Source: SZAS-103 sp038323475
GTDB lineage: Bacteria > Pseudomonadota > Gammaproteobacteria > Xanthomonadales > Xanthomonadaceae
Direction of reading: 5' to 3'
DNA length: 15,032 nt
NCBI GenBank assembly: GCA_038323475.1
Contig: JBBQHA010000080.1
Span: forward strand, 1-15,032
The notes under the pieces were generated by a model, which searched no databases, was not told the origin of the DNA, and was given only the letters and a program-made list of their open reading frames with translations. The position numbers and the translations under genes are program-made. This document shows, in pieces, positions 1 through 5,917 of this stretch. Positions within the stretch are counted from its first letter, which is position 1, and every line of letters begins with the position of its first letter.

Positions 1-1443
1 CTCCGCGAAGACATGGTCAGCGCGCAACGCGATGCGGATCGGCTGAAATTGCTGCGCGCGGACGATCCGGCCCTGCCCGGGTTGCAAGCGGCGTTGGCAA
101 AGGGTTGGCGGGTGGCGGGCCTGATCGAACGCGGCCAGCGATTCGAGCTCGCTGGCGCGCTGGTCGCGCCGCGCACGGGCAATGCGCAGGCCGTGTATCG
201 ACAGGCCTTGAAACTGGCGCCGGACAGCAAGGCGGCGGACGCGGGCCTGGCGCGGGTGGAAGGCGTGTTCATCGCCAGGGCATTGACCGAGGCCGGGGCA
301 GGGCGGTATCCACAATCCGATCGATGGATGGCGCAGGCGGCGACCGTGCGCCAGGACTCGCAGGCCTTGCAGGACGCAAGCAGGCGTATCGTCGCGATCC
401 GCCAGCATGTGGCGGCCGTGCTGCAGGCGCAGGCAGATACGGCGTTGGCGTCGGGCGATCCGGACCGCGCCGATCAACTGCTCAGGCAGATCGAACGCGC
501 CGCGCCGCTGTCGGCCGAATCGCGCGACCTGCGCGCGCGCATCCTGCTGGAGCGCAACTACGGCATGTTCAAGCCAGCCCAGGCGTTCACCGAGGCGCTT
601 GCATCGGCGGGGCGCACGCCGGAGATGATCGTGCTGCCGATCGGCAGTTTCCGCATGGGCGCTGCCGAAAGCGAGCCGGGCCGCGATGCGAACGAAACGC
701 CGCAGCGCGGGGTCACGTTCAAGCACGGTTTCGCGATGGCGCGCACCGAGGTAACGGTCGAGCAGTTCGGGCGTTTCGTGCAGGCGACGCACTACCGGAC
801 CGATGCCGAGCGCAGCGGACACTCGATGGTGTACGACGAGGCCAAGGGCAAGCTCGACGCACGCGATGGCGTGAGCTGGCGGAACGACCACAGCGGCGGC
901 GCGGCCCCGCCGCAGCAGCCGGTGCTGCATGTGTCGTGGAACGATGCGCAGGCCTACACGATCTGGTTGTCGAAGGAGACCGCGCACCTGTACCGCCTGC
1001 CGAGCGAGGCCGAGTTCGAATACGCGTTGCGTGCAGGCAGCCAGGGAGCGTATCCGTGGCCCGGCACGACACCGCCAAAAGCGGTTGGCGACCTCGCAGG
1101 CGCCGACGCATCGCCGAGCGGGCGCCACTGGGGCGACGCGTTCGCTGGCTACAGCGACGGCTATTGGGGGCCCGCGCCAGTCGCGCATTACGCGGCGAAT
1201 GCGTTCGGCCTGTACGACATGGTCGGCAACGTGGCGGAATGGACCCAGGATTGCTGGCACGACAGCTACCGGCGCGCGCCGGAGGACGGCAGCGCATGGG
1301 TCAATCCGGGATGCGCGAAACGCGTCGCGCGCGGCGCATCATGGGCGAGCTCGCCGGAACAGGCGCGGTCGGCCTACCGCGCTCCCGTCGATGCGGACAG
1401 CAGCAACGGACGACTGGGATTCAGGGTCGTCCGTGAACTATGA
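1..1443 (+). CDS. SUMF1/FGE-fold domain protein with helical N-terminal region (5' partial)
   Basis: The frame is open to the first base of the window (codons L-R-E-D precede the first Met at 13), so the true start probably lies upstream. Counting from that Met, residues 1-190 are Ala/Leu-rich and helical with TPR-like spacing (for example YRQALKLAPDSKAADAGL). Residues about 200-476 are a SUMF1/formylglycine-generating-enzyme (FGE) domain, shown by IGSFRMGA, ARTEVTVEQFGRFV, VSWNDAQAY, RLPSEAEFEYALRAG, DMVGNVAEW and the closing RVARGASW...LGFRVV. True FGEs have a copper-binding Cys pair in the last block; by eye those positions are Ser446 and Ala451, so sulfatase-activating activity is unlikely. 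Such domains elsewhere serve as C-lectin-fold binding or non-FGE enzymatic modules, and related proteins can carry an N-terminal kinase or membrane segment, which cannot be seen here. The fold call is firm; the function is unknown. Confidence 0.85.
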   Translation, partial: LREDMVSAQRDADRLKLLRADDPALPGLQAALAKGWRVAGLIERGQRFELAGALVAPRTGNAQAVYRQALKLAPDSKAADAGLARVEGVFIARALTEAGAGRYPQSDRWMAQAATVRQDSQALQDASRRIVAIRQHVAAVLQAQADTALASGDPDRADQLLRQIERAAPLSAESRDLRARILLERNYGMFKPAQAFTEALASAGRTPEMIVLPIGSFRMGAAESEPGRDANETPQRGVTFKHGFAMARTEVTVEQFGRFVQATHYRTDAERSGHSMVYDEAKGKLDARDGVSWRNDHSGGAAPPQQPVLHVSWNDAQAYTIWLSKETAHLYRLPSEAEFEYALRAGSQGAYPWPGTTPPKAVGDLAGADASPSGRHWGDAFAGYSDGYWGPAPVAHYAANAFGLYDMVGNVAEWTQDCWHDSYRRAPEDGSAWVNPGCAKRVARGASWASSPEQARSAYRAPVDADSSNGRLGFRVVREL

Positions 1444-1501
1444 GCGGGGGTCGGCATAGCAGCGGCCATCACGGAGCGGTATCACAAGGAGGAGAGACGG
1501 C

Positions 1502-2401
1502 ATGAACATGGATCCGACAGGGCAAGGCTCACGCGGACGCGGACGATTCCACTGGTGGATCATCCTCGCGTTCCTCGTGTACGCGGGCTACTACTACTTT
1601 TCCAATCTCCAGGTTTCTCCGCTGACCGGGCGCAAGCAGCTGATTGCGACGGGCACCCAGCAGGAGGCCGCGCTGGGACTGCAGGCGTACAAGGAGGTGC
1701 TGTCGCAGTCCCAGGTCGTTGCGGCGGGCCCCAACGTGACCGAAATCCAGGCGATCATGCAGCGCCTGGTCGCGGTCGCGCCGAAGGTGGAGGCCGACCT
1801 GGCCGCCCAGAAGGGCGTGAAACCCGATATCGACTGGAGCTCCTTCGCATGGGAAGTGAGCGTCCTGCAATCGCCCGAGGTCAATGCGTTCTGCCTGCCC
1901 GGGGGCAAGATGGCGGTCTACACCGGCCTCATTCCGGTCGCGCAGAACGCCGATGCGCTCGCGATCGTGATGGGCCATGAAATCTCGCACGCATTGCTGC
2001 GCCATGGCGCCGAGCGCATGGCCCAGCAGCATCTGGCGCAGATAGGCACGCTCGCCACCGGCATGGCCGCCGGCGACATGGATCCGCAGAAGCAGCGCCT
2101 GGTGATGGGTGCTTTCGGTGCCGGAGCCCAGTTCGGGGTGCTGCTGCCGTTCTCGCGCAAGGACGAGTCCGAGGCCGACGAAATCGGGCTCATGCTCGCC
2201 GCCGCGGCGTGTTTCGATCCGCACGCGGCGATCCCGCTGTGGGAGCGCATGGAACAGCAGGGAGGCGGACAACGCCCGCCTGAGTTCATGTCCACGCATC
2301 CCAATCCGGGCAACCGGATCCAGCGCCTGCAGGAACTGATGCCGCAGGCGATGGCGTTGCACGACAAGTACTGCGGGCAAGGCGCGACGCCTGCGCACTG
2401 A
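1502..2401 (+). CDS. M48 family zinc metallopeptidase, membrane-anchored
   Basis: This is a 299-residue zinc-dependent endopeptidase of the M48 family (Oma1/LoiP/BepA-like). One hydrophobic segment at residues about 18-35 follows a basic stretch, which fits a single N-terminal anchor with the catalytic domain outside the cytoplasm; there is no lipobox Cys. The zinc site is HEISH (159-163), with Glu222 in the downstream E-S-E-A-D block as the likely third ligand. NAFCLPGGKMAVYTG (128-142) and the C-terminal STHPNPGNRIQRL (264-276) are typical of the family. The family's role is envelope protein quality control, such as clipping misfolded outer-membrane proteins; the substrate here is unknown. 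The start at 1502 is supported by a very strong ribosome site, AAGGAGGAG at 1486-1494, seven bases upstream; the ATG at 1508 is less well placed. The gene begins 58 bases after the preceding gene and may be co-transcribed with it. Confidence 0.93.
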   Translation: MNMDPTGQGSRGRGRFHWWIILAFLVYAGYYYFSNLQVSPLTGRKQLIATGTQQEAALGLQAYKEVLSQSQVVAAGPNVTEIQAIMQRLVAVAPKVEADLAAQKGVKPDIDWSSFAWEVSVLQSPEVNAFCLPGGKMAVYTGLIPVAQNADALAIVMGHEISHALLRHGAERMAQQHLAQIGTLATGMAAGDMDPQKQRLVMGAFGAGAQFGVLLPFSRKDESEADEIGLMLAAAACFDPHAAIPLWERMEQQGGGQRPPEFMSTHPNPGNRIQRLQELMPQAMALHDKYCGQGATPAH

Positions 2402-2454
2402 CTTGACGTCATTGCGCGTCGCGGTTTGCGCGCGGAGCAGGAGCGAAGGGATGG

Positions 2455-2486
2455 ATTCCTGGCCGGCGGCGTCGCCGGTCAGGAAT
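2455..2486. other. Perfectly paired stem-loop between the M48 gene and tspO
   Basis: ATTCCTGGCCGGCG (2455-2468) pairs with CGCCGGTCAGGAAT (2473-2486), giving a 14-base-pair stem with one G-T pair and the four-base loop GCGT. It sits 53 bases after the M48 stop and 41 bases before the tspO start. No T-run follows on either strand, so it is not a classical intrinsic terminator. It could pause or weakly terminate transcription, protect mRNA ends, or be a dispersed palindromic repeat. Confidence 0.55.
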
Positions 2487-2527
2487 TCGCGTGATGCTCG
2501 TGCAACGATATCCACCAGGAACTGCAG

Positions 2528-2986
2528 ATGCGCTACGTCCCGCTGTTCGGCTTCTTCGTATTGACCTTTGCCGCCGGATTCATCGGCAGCCATTACATGC
2601 CGGATGCCTGGTTCGCGGCGCTGGCCAAGCCGTCGTGGAATCCACCGGGCCAAGTCTTCGCGCCGGTCTGGACGACGCTGTATGCGCTGATCGCGGTTGC
2701 AGGCTGGCGCGTGTGGCGTGTGCGCATGCTGCCGTGGGCGCGCGTGGCGCTAGCCGCATGGGTCGCGCAGTTGGTCGCCAACGGGCTATGGAGCTGGCTG
2801 TTCTTCGGCCTGCACCGGATCGATTGGGCGTTGTGCGACATCGCGCTGGTGTGGCTGGCGATCGTGGCGTTCATCGCCCGCTGCTGGGCACGCGAACGCG
2901 TTGCCGCCGGACTGTTCGTGCCTTACCTGTTGTGGGTTTCGTTCGCGAGCGCATTGAACTTCGCGATCTGGCGCCTGAATGGCTGA
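2528..2986 (+). CDS. tspO: TspO/MBR family tryptophan-rich membrane protein
   Basis: This is a 152-residue integral membrane protein of the TspO/MBR (translocator protein) family, which binds porphyrins and related ligands and acts in tetrapyrrole or stress control in bacteria. The sequence divides into five hydrophobic segments and is rich in Trp. It carries the family signature KPSWNPPGQVFAPVWTTLYA at residues 34-53 and the later segments VANGLWSWLFFGL and the closing LLWVSFASALNFAIWRLNG. The length matches the family (about 150-160). The start at 2528 has AGGA at 2517-2520 with a 7-base spacer. The next gene is convergent and its stop lies only 35 bases away. The specific ligand and role in this organism cannot be read from sequence. 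Confidence 0.93.
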   Translation: MRYVPLFGFFVLTFAAGFIGSHYMPDAWFAALAKPSWNPPGQVFAPVWTTLYALIAVAGWRVWRVRMLPWARVALAAWVAQLVANGLWSWLFFGLHRIDWALCDIALVWLAIVAFIARCWARERVAAGLFVPYLLWVSFASALNFAIWRLNG

Positions 2987-3021
2987 GGCACGCGGCGGGC
3001 GCGCACCCCAGCGCATTCGTG

Positions 3022-3762
3022 TCAGGAACTCATGAACAGGCCGCCATTCACCGGGATGTTCGCGCCGGTGATGAAGCCCGCATCCTCGGCGGCGAGGAAA
3101 GTGACCGTGCGCGCGATCTCGGAGGGTTTGCCGAGGCGGCCGACCGGCACCGAATCGATGATCTTGTTGCGCACGTCTTCCGGCACCGCCATCACCAGCG
3201 CGGTTTCGCAATAGCCCGGCGAGATGCTGTTCACGGTGACGCCCTTGCGCGCGACTTCGCGGGCCATCGCCATCGTGAAACCGTGCATGCCGGCTTTCGC
3301 GGCGGAATAGTTGGTCTGGCCGAACTGGCCGGTCTGCCCGTTCACCGAGCTGATGTTGATGATGCGTCCGTGGCCGCGCGCGAGCATGCCGTCGACCGTG
3401 TTGCGGCACATGTTGAACACGCCGTCGAGGTTGATCCGCAGCACGTCGTCCCACTGCGAACGTTCCATCTTGCGCAGGGTGCCGTCGCGGGTGATGCCTG
3501 CAGCATTGACCAGGATGTCGACCGGGCCATGTTCGGTCTCGACGTGTTTCACGAGTTCAGCGCAGGAATCGTAGTCGCCGACGTCGCCCGGCGCGAAATG
3601 GATGTCGAGGCCTTCCACATCCTTGCGGAACGCTGCCACGCGCTCGGTGCGGGCGGGCAGGTCGGCTGCGACCACTGTATTGCCGGCTGCGGCGAGGTGT
3701 TTGCAGATTTCGGTACCAAGTCCGCCGATGCCGCCGGTGACCAGGGCGATGCGCTTGCTCAT
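3022..3762 (-). CDS. phaB: Acetoacetyl-CoA reductase (PhaB-type SDR), copy next to phaR
   Basis: This short-chain dehydrogenase probably reduces acetoacetyl-CoA to (R)-3-hydroxybutyryl-CoA with NADPH, the second step of polyhydroxybutyrate synthesis. It has 246 residues, the same length as Ralstonia PhaB. Visible features are the nucleotide-binding TGGIGGLG (9-16), NAAG (86-89, in place of the usual NNAG), and catalytic Ser139, Tyr152 and Lys156 inside the PhaB-like block INISSVNGQTGQFGQTNYSA. PhaB-like VNGGLFM closes the protein. The start at 3762 is chosen over an upstream Met at 3855 because GGAGAAG lies just before it on the minus strand and the family begins at this point. phaR lies upstream on the same strand, and a likely promoter sits in the gap between them. 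A second copy at 5123-5863 shares about 54% identity. A role as 3-oxoacyl-ACP reductase (FabG) is the main alternative. Confidence 0.88.
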   Translation of the reverse strand: MSKRIALVTGGIGGLGTEICKHLAAAGNTVVAADLPARTERVAAFRKDVEGLDIHFAPGDVGDYDSCAELVKHVETEHGPVDILVNAAGITRDGTLRKMERSQWDDVLRINLDGVFNMCRNTVDGMLARGHGRIINISSVNGQTGQFGQTNYSAAKAGMHGFTMAMAREVARKGVTVNSISPGYCETALVMAVPEDVRNKIIDSVPVGRLGKPSEIARTVTFLAAEDAGFITGANIPVNGGLFMSS

Positions 3763-3799
3763 CGAATGCTTCTCCAGGTTGGGATGCTGCGCGGCAGTG

Positions 3800-3810
3800 G
3801 TTGCTGCAAC
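3800..3810. promoter_or_regulatory. Palindrome GTTGCTGCAAC, candidate PhaR operator
   Basis: This is a perfect inverted repeat, GTTGC-T-GCAAC, in the leader of the downstream phaB gene. It lies roughly 10-20 bases after the transcription start predicted from the promoter at 3827-3855. PhaR regulators elsewhere bind short TGC/GCA dyads, and phaR is the adjacent gene, so a repressor site is a reasonable inference. The palindrome is what is seen; the binding protein is guessed. Confidence 0.35.
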
Positions 3811-3826
3811 GCACAAAATCCGCCCG

Positions 3827-3855
3827 AGCTTAGTGCGGGTTCGCGGTGACGTCAA
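3827..3855 (-). promoter_or_regulatory. Likely sigma-70 promoter for the downstream phaB copy
   Basis: On the minus strand, TTGACG (3855-3850; five of six consensus -35 bases) is followed after exactly 17 bases by TAAGCT (3832-3827), which keeps the T, A and final T of the -10 box. It lies in the 114-base gap between phaR and the reductase, so that reductase could be transcribed apart from phaR. Confidence 0.45.
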
Positions 3856-3876
3856 TGCGATTTGGACGGAAATGGA

Positions 3877-4371
3877 TCAGCGCGTGCGCGGTTTGTGACC
3901 GTTGCCCGGTTTGCGCTCGTCGGTGGCGTTGCCCATCGTCCCGAGCAGACCCTGCTGGAACGATTTCCAGAGATCCATATTCCGCTCCGTGAGCTGGTTG
4001 AGCATGCTCCACGGCGTCTGTCCGATCAGGCTGTTCAGCTGGCTGCGGAACTGCGACTGCTGTTCGAGGAACATCTGCATGCTGCGCTCGAGATAGCTGC
4101 CCATGAAGCCCTGCAGCGAATCCCCGTAGAAACGGATGATCTGGCTGAGCAACTCGGTGGACAGCATCGGCTGTCCGTCGTCTTCATGCTCGGAGATGAT
4201 CTGCAGCAGGACCGAACGCGTGAGGTCGTCGCCGGTCTTGGCGTCGCGCACCTCGAAGCTTTCGTTCTCGACGATCAGCTGGCGCACGTCTTCGAGCGTG
4301 ATGTAGCTCGAGATCTCGGTGTCGTACAGGCGCCGGTTCGGGTACTTCTTGATGATGCGGATTTGGGCCAT
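3877..4371 (-). CDS. phaR: Polyhydroxyalkanoate synthesis repressor PhaR
   Basis: This 164-residue cytoplasmic regulator senses PHA granules: the family binds DNA when PHA is absent and leaves it for nascent granules, relieving repression of phasin and its own gene. The N-terminal PHB/PHA accumulation regulator domain spans about residues 1-62 (IRIIKKYPNRRLYDTEISSY, then TLEDVRQLI and VLLQII). A C-terminal PHB_acc segment follows (LLSQIIRFYGDSLQGFMGSY, then FLEQQSQFRSQL), and the tail is basic and low in complexity. The start at 4371 is chosen because the conserved MAQIRIIKKYPNRRLYD begins there; AGGGA lies about 12 bases upstream. The frame stays open further upstream to a Met at 4443, but that extension lacks family character. 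The gene lies between two reductase paralogues on the same strand; no PHA synthase is in the window. Confidence 0.95.
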   Translation of the reverse strand: MAQIRIIKKYPNRRLYDTEISSYITLEDVRQLIVENESFEVRDAKTGDDLTRSVLLQIISEHEDDGQPMLSTELLSQIIRFYGDSLQGFMGSYLERSMQMFLEQQSQFRSQLNSLIGQTPWSMLNQLTERNMDLWKSFQQGLLGTMGNATDERKPGNGHKPRTR

Positions 4372-4411
4372 GCGACGTCGATTCCCTGAGGTATTGCGGC
4401 GCACCAGATAC

Positions 4412-4436
4412 TGCAGCATGGCGCAGCATTCTGCTG
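4412..4436. promoter_or_regulatory. GCA/TGC repeats upstream of phaR, candidate autoregulatory site
   Basis: The 113-base gap upstream of phaR contains GCAGCAT twice (4413-4419 and 4423-4429) and a perfect dyad CAGCA-TTC-TGCTG (4424-4436), followed by GGTTGCAAG. PhaR proteins commonly repress their own gene through TGC/GCA-rich dyads. These positions, 41-65 bases before the phaR start, would suit such control. The repeats are visible; the function is inference. Confidence 0.3.
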
Positions 4437-4484
4437 GTTGCAAGCGGGTGACAGTGTGCAGTCCCGGTTGTTACGCCGGCATCC

Positions 4485-4991
4485 TCAGGAATCGGATGCG
4501 ATGCGCCTGGATGGTTCCAGTCGCTGGCCTTCGCCCTCCACGGACTCGCCGGAAAGGACTTGGGTAAAGCCCGTCGCAATGAAGTCGATCGCGCCATCCG
4601 GCCAGTTGATTTCCAGGTGCCATCTGTACGACGTGTGCCCATTCGAAAAGACGTGTTTTTCCCTTTCGATCGCGTGCAGCGAGAACGGCGATACGGCTGC
4701 TGTCGATTTCGCGTAGTCGAGGGCAATGCGCAGATCCGAGACCTCGTGGAAGGTCAACGTTGCGGGAGCGACGCGGAACCTGGGGCGTTCATCGACTTGC
4801 GTGATCCATTCGAGGATGTAGTCCAGGTCCACGACGAGCTCTCCGGCTCCATGCTCACCCTCGACGATGCGGATGCCGTGTACATGATTGTCATGCCACG
4901 ACATTGCGTCGTAGTCGTCGATGGACCAGGTTGTCTGGGTTCTGATGACGTCAAGGCCAAAGAAAGGCGAATCGGGGCGAGGACCAGCCAT
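4485..4991 (-). CDS. Conserved-looking hypothetical protein, 168 residues
   Basis: I do not recognise a named family. The protein is soluble, with no signal peptide or membrane segment, and mildly acidic. The most constrained-looking parts are MSWHDNHVHGIRIVEG (residues 28-43), ELVVDLDYILEWI, FRVAPATLTFHEVSDLRIAL, SPFSLHAIEREKH and the Trp-rich YRWHLEINWPDGAIDFIATG. Together these suggest a compact beta-rich domain of unknown function. The start at 4991 is chosen because GGGGAA stands immediately upstream on the minus strand and recognisable content begins there; the frame stays open to 5177, but that part overlaps the preceding gene's end and its hairpin. It lies between a phaB copy and phaR on the same strand, which could mean a link to PHA metabolism or a simple insertion. 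Real coding is supported by codon bias and non-shadow amino-acid composition. Confidence 0.7.
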   Translation of the reverse strand: MAGPRPDSPFFGLDVIRTQTTWSIDDYDAMSWHDNHVHGIRIVEGEHGAGELVVDLDYILEWITQVDERPRFRVAPATLTFHEVSDLRIALDYAKSTAAVSPFSLHAIEREKHVFSNGHTSYRWHLEINWPDGAIDFIATGFTQVLSGESVEGEGQRLEPSRRIASDS

Positions 4992-5072
4992 GGCTTCCCC
5001 ACGAAAACCGCAAGGCAACTCCTCGCAAGCAGCCATCCATGGCGCCGCTTCCGGTCGGCATCCTGCCTCACC

Positions 5073-5128
5073 TGGTAAAGCGAGCAGCAGATGCCTTTCA
5101 TGGCGTCTGCTTTGCGCTCGCTTTACCA
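5073..5128. terminator. Long stem-loop overlapping the phaB stop codon, possible terminator or mRNA 3'-end structure
   Basis: TGGTAAAGCGAGC (5073-5085) is perfectly complementary to GCTCGCTTTACCA (5116-5128). Immediately inside, AGCAGATGCC (5086-5095) pairs with GGCGTCTGCT (5102-5111) except for one position that is G-T when read from the plus strand. The loop is TTTCAT (5096-5101), and one four-base bulge, TTGC (5112-5115), separates the two stems. The stop codon (5125-5123, minus strand) lies in the outer stem. There is no T-run after the stem in the minus-strand direction, so Rho-independent termination is not assured; 3'-end protection or another role is possible. Confidence 0.55.
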
Positions 5129-5863
5129 ACCCATGTAATGGCCGCCGTTCGCGGACAGATTCGCGCCGGTGATCCACGCCGCTTCATCGGGCATGAAGAA
5201 CGCGACCGCGTAGGCGATTTCGTCGGGCTTGCCGAGGCGGCCGATCGGGATCTGCGCAGTGATTTTCGCGCGGACGTCCTCGGGCACGGCCATCACCATG
5301 TCGGTGCCGATGTAGCCCGGCGAGACGGTGTTGACGGTGATGCCGAACTTCGCGTTTTCCTGCGCCAGCGAAATGGTGAATCCGTGCATGCCGGCCTTCG
5401 CGGCGGCGTAGTTGGCCTGGCCGTACTGACCCTTCTGGCCGTTGATCGAGCTGATCTGCACGATGCGGCCCCATTTGCGCTCGCGCATGCCGTCGATCAC
5501 CTGGCGGGTGACGTTGAAGCACGAGTCGAGGTTCGTGCTGATCACGTCGTGCCACTGTTTCGGGCTCATCTTGTGGAAGGTGCCGTCGCGGGTGATGCCG
5601 GCGTTGTTGACGAGGATGTCGACCGGGCCGATCGCGGATTCCACCGCGCGCACCATCGCATCGCAGCTGGCGTAGTCGGTCACGTCGCCGGGGACGATGG
5701 TGACGTCGAAGCCCTTGCCCTTGAGTTGCTCCTGCCAGGCCTTGGCCTTGGCTTCGTCGCGGTAGTTGGTGGCGACGCGGTGGCCAAGGCTGGCCAGCCG
5801 TTCGACGATGGCGGTGCCGATGCCTCCGGTGCCGCCGGTGACGAGTGCAGTGCGTGCGTTCAT
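5123..5863 (-). CDS. phaB: Acetoacetyl-CoA reductase (PhaB-type SDR), copy next to gluQRS
   Basis: This is the second 246-residue PhaB-type reductase, with the same proposed reaction (acetoacetyl-CoA to (R)-3-hydroxybutyryl-CoA using NADPH). It has TGGTGGIG at 9-16, the usual NNAG at 86-89, and catalytic Ser139, Tyr152 and Lys156 in the block QISSINGQKGQYGQANYAAA. It also has SPGYIGTDMV and a PhaB-like end (ANGGHYMGW). GGGAGGG stands just before the start at 5863, a strong ribosome site. Hand alignment with the copy at 3022-3762 gives 132 identical residues of 246 with no gaps; divergence is strongest at residues 31-50, the region after beta-2 that helps set cofactor and substrate choice, so the copies may differ in preference. 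The gene follows gluQRS by 54 bases and ends in a long hairpin. Confidence 0.9.
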   Translation of the reverse strand: MNARTALVTGGTGGIGTAIVERLASLGHRVATNYRDEAKAKAWQEQLKGKGFDVTIVPGDVTDYASCDAMVRAVESAIGPVDILVNNAGITRDGTFHKMSPKQWHDVISTNLDSCFNVTRQVIDGMRERKWGRIVQISSINGQKGQYGQANYAAAKAGMHGFTISLAQENAKFGITVNTVSPGYIGTDMVMAVPEDVRAKITAQIPIGRLGKPDEIAYAVAFFMPDEAAWITGANLSANGGHYMGW

Positions 5864-5917
5864 GTGGTCCCTCCCAGGGAACTGTGGCGCGTTGGATGAA
5901 ACGGTCTGCCGGCCATT

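Noticed and set aside
1529..2653. A 374-codon minus-strand frame opposite the M48 gene
   Set aside because: It is a mirror of the M48 codons, spans the intergenic hairpin and overlaps tspO, has Arg/His-rich composition, and shows no recognisable motif.
2491..3849. A 452-codon plus-strand frame across tspO and opposite phaB
   Set aside because: It overlaps tspO in another frame and runs antisense to a clear SDR gene; the translation has shadow composition.
5039..5899. A 286-codon plus-strand frame opposite the upstream phaB copy
   Set aside because: Its translation is an His/Asp/Val-rich mirror of the SDR gene with no features of its own.
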